From Chitinophagaceae bacterium UBA2791 (lineage in GTDB: Bacteria > Bacteroidota > Bacteroidia > Chitinophagales > Chitinophagaceae), in NCBI GenBank assembly GCA_002352105.1, contig DEHV01000005.1, positions 1-64,000 of the forward strand: a stretch of DNA of 64,000 bases, given 5' to 3'. The notes under the pieces are model-generated. The model ran no database searches. It saw only the letters and a list, made by a program, of their open reading frames with translations, and was not told the origin of the DNA. Within the stretch, counting starts at the first letter, position 1; every line of letters begins with the position of its first letter. Both the position numbers and the translations under genes were made by a program. Shown here piece by piece: positions 19,074 through 27,949 of this stretch.

Positions 19074-19141
19074 CTTTTAATGCCGTCCATCTACTGCAGG
19101 CAAACGCGCCCAACGCCGGTATGCCTGTCCGACAAGGCCGC

Positions 19142-20509
19142 TTACAGCTTGGGCTCCCAGCCGGGCTGGTATTCCCTGCTCCAGTATTTCATCGCTTCAG
19201 GATCGTTCAGGATATGCCCGTTCTTGGGGTCTATCTGCAAGCTATGGCCTGTACGCTGGGCGATATTACCCAGTTGTAACAATAACGTGCTCTTATGTCC
19301 GCTAAGAATATCCTGGTTAGATACGGCGCCCTTACGGATCACGTCGGCAAAATGCTCGAAATGCAGCGTCGTTGAATCCAGCGATATAGGTACCGATGAG
19401 TTCTGCGAAGAGACTACCGCCGGCTGCCCGTTTTCCTGATCGCCGCCAACCTGTTTCACCACTTTGTTATCCTTGTCGTAGACAGTGTATGCATTCTCTC
19501 CGCCGCCGATCAACAGGGAACCATTATCGCCATAAAACATCACCCCGTTCGCAAGATTCCTTTTCTGTCCGTTACAGCTGATGCCCTCCCAATTGATAAG
19601 GGTATTGTTGTCAAATTCCATATTGATAGACTGCGTATCGGGGGTTTCCCAGTCGTCCTTGTAATGAAAACGACCGCCGCCGGAACTAACCCTGACCGGG
19701 TAATCCACTCCCAGTCCCCAGCGGGCGATATCCACCGAATGCACGCCATTGTTACAAGCTTCGCCGGTTCCCCAGTTCCAGAACCAATGCCAGTTATAAT
19801 GCACAATATTATCCTTGTATTTCCCGCGCGGCGCAGGACCCTGCCAGAGCTCAAAGTCCAGCCAGGAAGGTACCGCCGTTTCCCTGCCTATGCCAATGGA
19901 AGGGCGGTTATTGGAATAAGCCGTTTTAGCATAATAGGGCCTGCCGATGATCCCTGCATGCAGCTCTTTGATAGCCGCCTGTATATTCGGCAGGGAGCGG
20001 CGTTGCGTGCCCAGTAACACTGTGCGGTTGTATTTTTTGGCCGCAGCCACGATCAGTTCGCCCTCATGCGGATTATGGCTGCAGGGCTTTTCGAGGTAAA
20101 CATGTTTCCCTGCCTTACAGGCCAGTATGGCCGCCGGCGCATGCCAGTGATCCGGAGCCGCCACGATCAGCGCGTCGAGCTGTTTGTCTTCCAGCGCCTT
20201 TCGGAAATCCGGCTGCGCCTTGGGGCGCTTGTTTTGAAGTTTGGAAAGATCGGCTGTAAATTTCTCCGAGGCCCTGGAATCGACATCACAAACATATAAC
20301 ACCTCATAGGCCGATTGTTTGGCAAGCGTGAGGCCCAGTTGGGAACCCCTGCTGTTCACGCCCATCATAGCTACCAAGATTCGTTCGTTAGCGCCAATGA
20401 TATTAGCATAACTTTTTGCGCTGAATGCAGGAAGTATGCCGCCGGCAAAGGAAACGCCGGCGGCGCCAAGCGCTGCTTTTTTTACAAAATCTCTACGGGA
20501 ATTTTTCAT
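19142..20509 (-). CDS. Gfo/Idh/MocA-family oxidoreductase, Tat-exported, full-length type
   Basis: The 455-residue protein has a twin-arginine signal (NSRRDFVKKAALGAAG). The Rossmann loop is MMGVNSRGSQ, followed by APDHWHAPAA and the EKPCSHN motif that carries the family's conserved Lys. The C-terminal substrate domain has NWHWFWNWGTGEACNNGVHSVDIARW, which is typical of the large Bacteroidota branch. It is expected to oxidise glycosides, for example at C3, in the periplasm. It follows susD by 45 nt and precedes the terminator at 19029, so it is the third gene of the SusC-SusD operon and probably acts on the imported glycan. Confidence 0.85.
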   Translation of the reverse strand: MKNSRRDFVKKAALGAAGVSFAGGILPAFSAKSYANIIGANERILVAMMGVNSRGSQLGLTLAKQSAYEVLYVCDVDSRASEKFTADLSKLQNKRPKAQPDFRKALEDKQLDALIVAAPDHWHAPAAILACKAGKHVYLEKPCSHNPHEGELIVAAAKKYNRTVLLGTQRRSLPNIQAAIKELHAGIIGRPYYAKTAYSNNRPSIGIGRETAVPSWLDFELWQGPAPRGKYKDNIVHYNWHWFWNWGTGEACNNGVHSVDIARWGLGVDYPVRVSSGGGRFHYKDDWETPDTQSINMEFDNNTLINWEGISCNGQKRNLANGVMFYGDNGSLLIGGGENAYTVYDKDNKVVKQVGGDQENGQPAVVSSQNSSVPISLDSTTLHFEHFADVIRKGAVSNQDILSGHKSTLLLQLGNIAQRTGHSLQIDPKNGHILNDPEAMKYWSREYQPGWEPKL

Positions 20510-20554
20510 ACTATTTCAAAAGTTTGATGATGCGGCATAACCATTCCCTGCCGT

Positions 20555-22039
20555 TTATTTGTCCCACCACATCCTCGTTGTCAGGTCATCCGGCCCCTGT
20601 CTTTGCACCGCTTCCTGATAACTGGCCCCATTGATCTGAGGCTCTTCCACTGGATAGCCTTCTCTCCGGGGAATGCTCGGAATATCGCCATTAGCGGCCG
20701 GAACAAGTTCCGGAAATCCGGTCCTTCTCCAATCGGCCCATGCCTCATTGCTTTGCAAAAACATATGCGCCCATTTCTGACTCATGATCAGGTTCAGACC
20801 GTTCGCAGGATCATAAGCTACTTCCGGATGAACCATATAATCCGCATATTCCGTACTGTTATATACGCCATAATATTCGAAAGAAGCTCTTATCGCGTCG
20901 GCATAATATGTTTCTGCCGCAACATCCCCGCCTGTTATATATCCTACTTTCACGGCTTCCGCTAAGGTAAACAAAACCTGCGCATAAGTAAAAATAGGCG
21001 TTGGGGCGCCTGCGCTGCGGAAAAAATTATTGGGGCAACTGGTAACCGTACAGGCTGAACGGCCGGGACGGCTATATAAACCAATTACGTTAGGCACAGT
21101 AATCCCATAAGGGCAGCCCTTTACTTCTCCGTTCAGGTCTTCCCCATAAACCGGCAAACGGGGATCATTTTTGGAATCCAAATAATCAACAATGGTATTG
21201 GTTAGCACCTGCCCGTTAAACGATTCGCCTGCAACGCTATATCCGGTATATAACGGATTGTTATTATAAGGCTCATTAGCGATATGAATATACAGAACGT
21301 TATCTGCGTTACTCGTCAATACGCCGCCTGCCAACGCTTCATTAAACTCTGTTTTGCCCTTTTCGTAATCATTCTTGATCAGCCGCAGGGCCATCATCAT
21401 ACGGCAGGTGTTGGCAAACATCTTCCATTTATCCATATTCCCTTTGAACAATATATCGCCGTTAACAGGAAGCTCATTGGTTTTTATCTGGGCTGCCGCT
21501 TCTTTCAGTTCCTTAAACAGGTCGTAATAAATATCCTTCTGCGGGTCATATTTTGGAGAGTAGTTCTGATCTCCTTTCAACGCCTCCGAGTATGGGATAT
21601 CCCCATAACGATCGGTCAGCCACCAAAAATAGTAGGCTTTTAATATTCTGGCCACGGCAAGCTGGTTGTCTTTATGGCCATTGGTATTATCCGCTAATGG
21701 GTCGTTGGCATTATTCAGATTGATGATCTCCTGCAGATTCGCAAGCGGTCCTGCATAGATGTTCAGGTCTTCCCGAAAAGAAGAAGACCAGCTGGAATTC
21801 CGGGCGCCGTACTGAAGCAGCGCGGCTCCGGAAACCAGGTGCTGAACATATTGGTTAGCTACGCTATAGCCATTATACACCGTAAGCGGAAGGTTAACCT
21901 GAATAGCATTGGCCAACAAAGCCCTGGTGGGCGCTTCTGTGACTTTTGTAGGGTCATCATTAATAGACCCGAAATCTCCCGGCTTGCAGGCGGCCATGAA
22001 TACCGCCCATCCAAGTAAAACCGCTAATATCTTTTGCAT
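20555..22039 (-). CDS. SusD/RagB-type glycan-binding lipoprotein, locus 1
   Basis: The 494-residue protein starts with a lipoprotein signal (AVFMAAC, Cys18) followed by KPGDFGSINDDPT, the usual start of the SusD-like_2 group. Helical TPR-like segments include ARILKAYYFWWLTDRYGDIPYSEALKGD. The C-terminus has EAWADWRRTGFPEL and ends with MWWDK. It is expected to sit on the cell surface as the lid of the SusC transporter and bind the glycan. It starts 20 nt after the susC stop. It is a close paralog of the protein at 60532-61950, with conserved blocks along the whole length and different loops in the middle. Confidence 0.9.
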   Translation of the reverse strand: MQKILAVLLGWAVFMAACKPGDFGSINDDPTKVTEAPTRALLANAIQVNLPLTVYNGYSVANQYVQHLVSGAALLQYGARNSSWSSSFREDLNIYAGPLANLQEIINLNNANDPLADNTNGHKDNQLAVARILKAYYFWWLTDRYGDIPYSEALKGDQNYSPKYDPQKDIYYDLFKELKEAAAQIKTNELPVNGDILFKGNMDKWKMFANTCRMMMALRLIKNDYEKGKTEFNEALAGGVLTSNADNVLYIHIANEPYNNNPLYTGYSVAGESFNGQVLTNTIVDYLDSKNDPRLPVYGEDLNGEVKGCPYGITVPNVIGLYSRPGRSACTVTSCPNNFFRSAGAPTPIFTYAQVLFTLAEAVKVGYITGGDVAAETYYADAIRASFEYYGVYNSTEYADYMVHPEVAYDPANGLNLIMSQKWAHMFLQSNEAWADWRRTGFPELVPAANGDIPSIPRREGYPVEEPQINGASYQEAVQRQGPDDLTTRMWWDK

Positions 22040-22059
22040 AAGTGAAGTTTTAAAATAAG

Positions 22060-25000
22060 TTAAAATGCTAATCTTAAATTTAAGCCCATTGTCCGGGTAG
22101 AGAAAAGCTGCGCTCCATGATAGCCGATTAATCCATTGCCCTGCCCCTGGCCCGATTCAGACGGGTCTATTCCGATATCATCTCTCATTGGCGAGTAGAT
22201 CATCCAGGCATTATTGACCATAAAACCAAGATTGGCGCTCTTGATATGGAGGTTTTTCAGGAAGCTGGCCGGGATAGTATACCCAAGCCGGATCTCCCTC
22301 ATCTTAACATAGGTAGCATCCAGGGTCTGGTACCGCGAATCATTTATTTTATCATTAAAATATCTGTGAGCGGGGATATACATGGTCGTATCCCTGCCCT
22401 GCCAAACGCCATCGATCCGGATGCCTCCGCCGTTAGAGGGGAACTCCCGGATATTCACACCCTTGTCATTTACGCCGGTAGTGCCTTTCGCCTGTCCGTT
22501 TCTGTAAAACTGCGCTTTGGTTTGGGATTGTATTAAACCGCCCACCTGGAAATCAATAGAAAAAGAAAGATCAAAATTTTTATAGTTAAAGCTATTGAAC
22601 CAGCCTCCGATAAAATCAGGCAGAACGGATCCTAAATCATGACCTGGCGTAAACTCCCGCTGACCCTGGTCATTTCTGAAAATAAACCTTCCTTTATCAT
22701 CGAGCGTAAATTCCCTTCCGGTTATTGTGCCCCATTCCTTGCCTACCTGGTTTACGATAAAGATACCGGGAGCTGAATTAAAATAAACATGCTGATCAAT
22801 TCCGGGAGCAAGTTCCTTAACCATCGAGGTGGAAGTAGAGAAATTCGCAAGCGTAAACCAGCTAAAGTTTTTTCCTTTCACAGCCACTGTCGACACGCTT
22901 ATCTCCAGGCCCTTTCTCTGGATATTTCCGGCATTGATCTGCGCTGTTCTGAAACCGGAAGCAGGAGCGACAGGCACGCTAAGGATCTGGTTGATATTAT
23001 CATCCTGGTAATAAGCTATGTCCAGGTCTATTTTGTTAAAGAACCGGAACTCCGCGCCGATCTCCCAGGATTTGGTCAGCGTAGGCTTGATATTTCCCGA
23101 CCTGTAGTCATCGCCCAATTCAGCGGAAGGAACAGACCCGTAGTTCGCCCGGTTAATCATCCCGATATTCACCTGGTTAAAACCAAGATCTGAGCCTACC
23201 TGCGCATAAGAAGCTCTTACCTTCCCAAATGACAGGAAATTGCTTTGTTCCATCAGCTCTGTAAATACAAAGCTGGATGAAACTGAAGGATACAGATAAG
23301 AATTATTCTGCGGGGGCAACGCGGAAGACCAGTCGTTACGCAGCGTTCCATCGAGGTACAGAAAATTCTTATATCCGAATGTAGCCTTTCCATAGACGCT
23401 TCTTACCGTCTTGGCATCGATGGTCCTGGAACCGGAAGGCGGCAGCACGGAAGCGCTGATATCATAATAATCCGGGAATTTCAATCCGCCCTGGGTGGTA
23501 TAAAACATCAGGTCGAGGCGGTTGTTCCGCGTATTACCGCCGACCATTGCTTCTACAGAAATATCGTTGAATTTCTCTTTATAATTAAGGTTGACCTCAT
23601 AATTAGTTTCTGAAGTAAGATTATGGTTAAGCTCATAGCGGGGGGTCGTATAAGTGCCTATGGCCACCCGTTGGTCCCTGCTGCCGCTATTTTGGTTCAG
23701 CCTGGCATAAGCGGTCAGGTTGAAAGTGCGACTGAATTGATAATTAAGCCCCAGATTGCCGACCAGCCGGTTGGTTTTTTCCGTGGAAAAACTCTCCTGT
23801 ACTATAAAATAGGGGTTATCCCAATGGCCGGCAGGATAAAGAAATACATCCGGATCGCCGGAGGCATTCGGATTGCCAATATTCCAGTGAACAAGCCCCC
23901 CATCAACGCCTCTGTAATTCTTTAACCTTGATACATCTATCTGGCGTTGAAAATAATTACTGACCTGATGCACCACGTTCAGATCGGTTCTTTTAAAGGG
24001 ATCGCCCTTTGTTTTATTGGTGATATATGCCATATCGGTGGTGATGCTGAGTCTTTTAGAAACATCATAGCTAGCATTCACGCCAACCTGGTTCTGATTC
24101 CTGTCGCTATTGGGATAAGTTAGCGTGCGGTTCTGGTTGGCATAGGTAATACGATAAATAAATTTGTCGCCGCCGCCGCTGACAGAGATGCTGTTGTTCA
24201 GGTTCCTTCCGGTTCTGAAAAAATCCCTGGCATTATCCGGATATGCGGTCAGTTTCTCTAACTTACCGAAATCCTCGCCCGGAAACCAGGAATAATATGG
24301 GCGGTATTCCTGTCCGTTTATTTTCGGTCCCCAGGCATTCCCTGAGTTATACTCGATCATCCGCTGGCCGTCAAATGAAGCCCAGCTTGCAGGATGTATG
24401 GCAGGGTTATATTTAAAGCGTACAAATCCTTCCTCATCATAAGTTGTTCCCGGAGAAGCAACGGTACCGGCATTCCCGCCCGCATATTCATTCTGATAAG
24501 GAGGAGTGAGGTAAACATTCTCAATGGAAGCGCCGAGATTCAACTCCACAACCGGTTCTGATTTCCGCGATCCTTTTTTGGAAGTGACCAGTACCACCCC
24601 ATGAGAAGCCCTGTTGCCGTATAATGCGGTGGCGGCGGCCCCTTTTAATACAGACATGGACTCCACATTATCCATGATGATATTTGCCTGGTCTGTCGGC
24701 GTGCCATCCAGCACAAATAAAGGATTGCCAGGCGCCAGGCCATTAATGCCGCGAATGATCACCGTAGCATTGTCAAAGGTTGAACTGGGCGCCCCGGTGA
24801 TCTGTATGCCGGCAATTTTACCTACCAGAGACGCGCTTGGATCAACAGATTTACTGATGGTCGCCTTGTCGCCTCCAATCTGCTGAACGGAATAGCCCAA
24901 CGCTCTTTTTTCGCTCGTTTTACCCAGGGCGGTTACCACTACTTCTTCGCCGGCAGCGCTTGCATCCAACGCCATGCCCACATCAATATAAGACCTGTTG

Positions 25001-25671
25001 CCAACCGCTATAACCTGGCTGACATACCCTATATAAGAAATGGTTATGGTAACTTCTCCGGTAGGCGCTTCAATGGTAAAATATCCATTGGCATCTGTAA
25101 CAGCCGATCTGTTTATGCTTGCTATATGCACGGTTGCGCCTGCCAGGGGCTCTCCGTTCTCATTCATTACTCGTCCCCTTATTTCAAACAATTGCAGTTC
25201 TTCTTTGGTCTCCCTCGCTGCTGAAGGGCCGACCGGCTTTGGCTTAATCACCACGGTTTTATTAACAATGGTATAGGTAAACGGCTGATCATCTAAACAG
25301 AGGTTCAGCGTTTCCTCCAAACCTGCATCTTTAACGCGGATAGAGACGGGCTTAGCCGCTTTCATATCTTTCAGGTCATAAAAAAAATAAAACCCGGTTT
25401 GTTTCCTGATCTCTCCAAAAATTTTTTCCAGTGGAGATTTTTTCGCATCAAGCGTTATCTGCTGGGCATACCCACCGGCGCTTACCTGGAGGCAAGCCGC
25501 TAATAAGATGATGGCCGTCAGTTTCATAATTAACAGTGTTTTCTTTACCTGCCGCAGCCCTGGCGGTGGATCGCTAACCATTCTGCTTCCGTTGGGGCAA
25601 AGAGTTAATAGTTTTGGTCCTGAAGCCCCCTGCCGGATAGACAGGTAGGCTGAAAGATGCCTTAAATGCAT
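22060..25671 (-). CDS. SusC/RagA-type TonB-dependent transporter with STN domain, locus 1
   Basis: The 1203-residue protein holds a signal segment (MKLTAIILLAACLQVSA), an STN domain (about residues 70-130), a carboxypeptidase-like repeat, a TonB plug with the usual NATVIIRGINGL and GVVLVTSKKG blocks, and a long beta-barrel ending in LNLRLAF. The STN domain lets the transporter signal to FecR and the sigma factor. The frame starts at 25671; an internal ATG at 25527 stands directly before the signal peptide. The longer start is kept because both susC genes here have a conserved leader 16-17 nt before the outer ATG and both extensions end in KTLL-x-MKLT. It imports the glycan together with SusD, powered by TonB. 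Confidence 0.9.
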   Translation of the reverse strand: MHLRHLSAYLSIRQGASGPKLLTLCPNGSRMVSDPPPGLRQVKKTLLIMKLTAIILLAACLQVSAGGYAQQITLDAKKSPLEKIFGEIRKQTGFYFFYDLKDMKAAKPVSIRVKDAGLEETLNLCLDDQPFTYTIVNKTVVIKPKPVGPSAARETKEELQLFEIRGRVMNENGEPLAGATVHIASINRSAVTDANGYFTIEAPTGEVTITISYIGYVSQVIAVGNRSYIDVGMALDASAAGEEVVVTALGKTSEKRALGYSVQQIGGDKATISKSVDPSASLVGKIAGIQITGAPSSTFDNATVIIRGINGLAPGNPLFVLDGTPTDQANIIMDNVESMSVLKGAAATALYGNRASHGVVLVTSKKGSRKSEPVVELNLGASIENVYLTPPYQNEYAGGNAGTVASPGTTYDEEGFVRFKYNPAIHPASWASFDGQRMIEYNSGNAWGPKINGQEYRPYYSWFPGEDFGKLEKLTAYPDNARDFFRTGRNLNNSISVSGGGDKFIYRITYANQNRTLTYPNSDRNQNQVGVNASYDVSKRLSITTDMAYITNKTKGDPFKRTDLNVVHQVSNYFQRQIDVSRLKNYRGVDGGLVHWNIGNPNASGDPDVFLYPAGHWDNPYFIVQESFSTEKTNRLVGNLGLNYQFSRTFNLTAYARLNQNSGSRDQRVAIGTYTTPRYELNHNLTSETNYEVNLNYKEKFNDISVEAMVGGNTRNNRLDLMFYTTQGGLKFPDYYDISASVLPPSGSRTIDAKTVRSVYGKATFGYKNFLYLDGTLRNDWSSALPPQNNSYLYPSVSSSFVFTELMEQSNFLSFGKVRASYAQVGSDLGFNQVNIGMINRANYGSVPSAELGDDYRSGNIKPTLTKSWEIGAEFRFFNKIDLDIAYYQDDNINQILSVPVAPASGFRTAQINAGNIQRKGLEISVSTVAVKGKNFSWFTLANFSTSTSMVKELAPGIDQHVYFNSAPGIFIVNQVGKEWGTITGREFTLDDKGRFIFRNDQGQREFTPGHDLGSVLPDFIGGWFNSFNYKNFDLSFSIDFQVGGLIQSQTKAQFYRNGQAKGTTGVNDKGVNIREFPSNGGGIRIDGVWQGRDTTMYIPAHRYFNDKINDSRYQTLDATYVKMREIRLGYTIPASFLKNLHIKSANLGFMVNNAWMIYSPMRDDIGIDPSESGQGQGNGLIGYHGAQLFSTRTMGLNLRLAF

Positions 25672-25687
25672 AACTTTGTTTTGTTTA

Positions 25688-25734
25688 GGTTAATGTAATA
25701 AGCAGTCATACCCGATTGTATTTAGAAGTTAACC
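25688..25734. promoter_or_regulatory. Conserved susC leader element, locus 1
   Basis: GGTTAA (25688-25693) and TTAACC (25729-25734) are inverted arms 41 nt apart, starting 17 nt before the susC start. The same arms at nearly the same distance occur before the second susC (44634-44677), with similar sequence in between. They could be a sigma-factor binding region or an RNA stem. Confidence 0.4.
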
Positions 25735-25742
25735 TCAACATC

Positions 25743-25795
25743 CCGCATTACTGCGGACAAGGCCGGAGGCGCTGGAACGCTTCCGGTTTTTGTTT
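25743..25795 (+). terminator. Plus-strand intrinsic terminator in the fecR-susC gap, locus 1
   Basis: Two hairpins read on the plus strand, opposite to all neighbouring genes: CCGCA-ttac-TGCGG (25743-25756) and CCGGAGGCG-ctggaa-CGCTTCCGG (25763-25786). The second is followed by TTTTTGTTT. No plus-strand gene ends here, so an antisense RNA over the susC leader is the simplest source. Confidence 0.55.
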
Positions 25796-25826
25796 GGCTA
25801 ACTGGTAAACCTTATTTGTGTCAACG

Positions 25827-26981
25827 TTAAGGATGCACGGTCACCCGCCTTCCTTCCACAGTGAAACGAACATTACTTTCTTCCAGGATGCGCAGGGCTT
25901 CCGAGAGACTTAAACTCCTTTGTAGCTGCCCGGCAAACGCACGCGCGGGGGGAGCTCCTTCATAACCCACTTCCACATCATACCATCTCGCCACCTGCCG
26001 CATCAGCTCCTCAATACCGGTTCCGTTCAATTGGAAATAACCATTCTTCCAGGCTACGGCCGCCTCTGTATCGGCATTTTTAATAACGTCTATTTCGCCG
26101 CTTCTATTCACCTGGGCCTGTTGTCCCGGCCTAAGCCTCGACGATAGAAGGCCCCTGGAAACCTGTACGCTGCCCTCGAGCAAGGTCACTTTCGTAAAAG
26201 CCTCATTTTCATAAGCATTCACATTAAACTGTGTTCCGAAAACCTGAATTCTAATATCATTCTTTTGAACATAAAATGGTATCTGTTCATCCTTTGCTAC
26301 TTCAAAATAAGCTTCGCCGGTAATGTCTACCTTTCGTTCTTCCCCGGTAAATACAGTAGGATAACGTAACGAGGAGCCTGCATTCAACCATACTTTTGTG
26401 CCGTCGCTTAAGGTCAGAAAAATCACTTTGCTGCCAAACGGCACATTCAGCGTATTAAATAAAACTTCTCCATTTTTCTCGGTCCTGGGCTTATAAACAA
26501 GCTCTCCGTTATCCAGCTTAATGAGGTTTGCATTTCCTTCATTACTAAGCATACCACTGGAAACGCTGTCCAGGATGATGGCAGATCCATCGGCTAAGGT
26601 CAATACGGCCGTATTCGCCCCCGGCGTTATCTCCTTAGCAGGAAGCTCCGAAACGACAATCTCCGCCTGCCGGCTGTGACGATAAAGAAAGATCCAGGCG
26701 GCGCCGATGATAAATAATACAGCGGCGGCATATCTCAACCATCCTCGTTTGAAAAATGGCAGCCTGCGAACAGGAATATTCGCTTCTTCAGGTTGGTCTA
26801 TCTGGGACAACAGGTAACGCTCCATTGCCTCCTGCAATGCCTGCTTTTCTCCCTCAGCCCAGTTCCAGTCGCCTTCTGCAGTCAATTGCCGGTACCATTG
26901 TTCTACCAGGCTTTTTTCCTCCGGCGTAATATTGCCTGTCCCGTAACGCTGAAGAAGATCTATTGCCGTTTGTTTATCCAT
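25827..26981 (-). CDS. FecR-family anti-sigma factor, locus 1
   Basis: The 384-residue protein has a cytoplasmic N-terminal part (about 1-80) that would hold the sigma factor, one membrane segment (about 82-100, YAAAVLFIIGAAWIFLY), a periplasmic FecR domain (about 115-300, with the usual LTLADGS, LNAGSSLRYP and GEAYFEV strands) and a C-terminal DUF4974/STN-interacting domain ending at VHP. When the SusC STN domain binds its glycan signal, FecR releases the ECF factor. It starts 61 nt after the sigma gene stop. The gap of 155 nt to susC holds the antisense terminator and the leader element. Confidence 0.9.
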   Translation of the reverse strand: MDKQTAIDLLQRYGTGNITPEEKSLVEQWYRQLTAEGDWNWAEGEKQALQEAMERYLLSQIDQPEEANIPVRRLPFFKRGWLRYAAAVLFIIGAAWIFLYRHSRQAEIVVSELPAKEITPGANTAVLTLADGSAIILDSVSSGMLSNEGNANLIKLDNGELVYKPRTEKNGEVLFNTLNVPFGSKVIFLTLSDGTKVWLNAGSSLRYPTVFTGEERKVDITGEAYFEVAKDEQIPFYVQKNDIRIQVFGTQFNVNAYENEAFTKVTLLEGSVQVSRGLLSSRLRPGQQAQVNRSGEIDVIKNADTEAAVAWKNGYFQLNGTGIEELMRQVARWYDVEVGYEGAPPARAFAGQLQRSLSLSEALRILEESNVRFTVEGRRVTVHP

Positions 26982-27042
26982 TTTGCGGAGTTTCAGACTA
27001 TATGTCTGCCGACAAAGGAAAAGGGGGTAATAAAAGAAAAAG

Positions 27043-27633
27043 TTATTGCGCTAATAAATAGAAAAATAAGCCGGGCAGGGAAATGCCGGCTTGGGAAATA
27101 GAGGACCTGATAAGTTTCAGGGCATGCTGAATATGTTTTTTAACCGTTTCATCGGAAATTCCCAGTCGCTGCGCTATTTCTTTGTGAGATAATTGCTCAT
27201 GACGGCTAAGTTGATATACCGCTCTCATCTTCGGAGGCATTTTCCCTACAATACCATTTACCGTTTGCTGAATCTCTTTTAACTGTATTTGGGTTTCTGC
27301 GGCGGGCGACTGGCTAAGTTCTTCCAGTTTGTAGAGCAGGTTGAGGTAATGACGACGGGTAATGTTTTTTTCGATATAATCAATGGATTTATATCTTACG
27401 CAGGATTGCAGATAAGCGGCCAAAGAGCCCTTAACGTCAAGTTCCTTCCTGCGGTTCCAGACAGACAAAAAAACCTCCTGTAAGATGTCTTTTGCATCTT
27501 CTTTTGACCTGGTGATCTTTACCGTGGGAATAAACAGGGATTCCCAATAAGAGCGATAAAGCGCGGTAAAAGCATCCTTATTGTCTTCTTTCATCAATTG
27601 CAGTAAATCTTGGTCTGTATGGAGCGCTTCCAT
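27043..27633 (-). CDS. ECF RNA polymerase sigma factor, locus 1
   Basis: The 196-residue protein has region 2 (YRSYWESLFIPTVKITRSKE, then AKDILQEVFLSVW) and a C-terminal region 4 helix-turn-helix (LSHKEIAQRLGISDETVKKHIQ). It belongs to the FecI-like ECF group that partners FecR and SusC in Bacteroidota. It would drive the susC-susD-oxidoreductase operon and possibly the downstream enzyme genes. The start at 27633 faces a 316-nt divergent region shared with the epimerase gene at 27950. Confidence 0.9.
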   Translation of the reverse strand: MEALHTDQDLLQLMKEDNKDAFTALYRSYWESLFIPTVKITRSKEDAKDILQEVFLSVWNRRKELDVKGSLAAYLQSCVRYKSIDYIEKNITRRHYLNLLYKLEELSQSPAAETQIQLKEIQQTVNGIVGKMPPKMRAVYQLSRHEQLSHKEIAQRLGISDETVKKHIQHALKLIRSSISQAGISLPGLFFYLLAQ

Positions 27634-27857
27634 ATACGCAAATATGCAGTTATAAAGTCAATATTGCTGAAAGTACGGTCTAAAAATAATAAATATGTAT
27701 ATAATAGAAAAATAACCATTTCCTGATTAACGAATGCCAGGGAGTATAAAAAACGTCCGCTTCTTACCGGTTTAAAACAATGCGAGCCCGCATAAAAGAG
27801 GTTTAAATGCTTTAACTTCTTATTCCGGTTAATAAATAAATATGTAATTTGATCACT

Positions 27858-27888
27858 TATATTTGACGTTGAACAGCATAATGCTGTT
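27858..27888 (+). promoter_or_regulatory. Promoter -7 box and operator-like palindrome before the isomerase/epimerase gene
   Basis: TATATTTG (27858-27865) fits the Bacteroidota -7 consensus exactly; no TTTG stands 19-20 nt upstream. Right at the expected start lies AACAGCA-taa-TGCTGTT (27872-27888), a perfect 7-bp inverted repeat that may bind a repressor or fold in the leader. The rest of 27634-27949 shows no gene. Confidence 0.4.
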
Positions 27889-27949
27889 TAGAAGCCGGAG
27901 TTGCTCTCATTAAACCAACCATTCATTATCATCATTAATTAAAAGTTAT

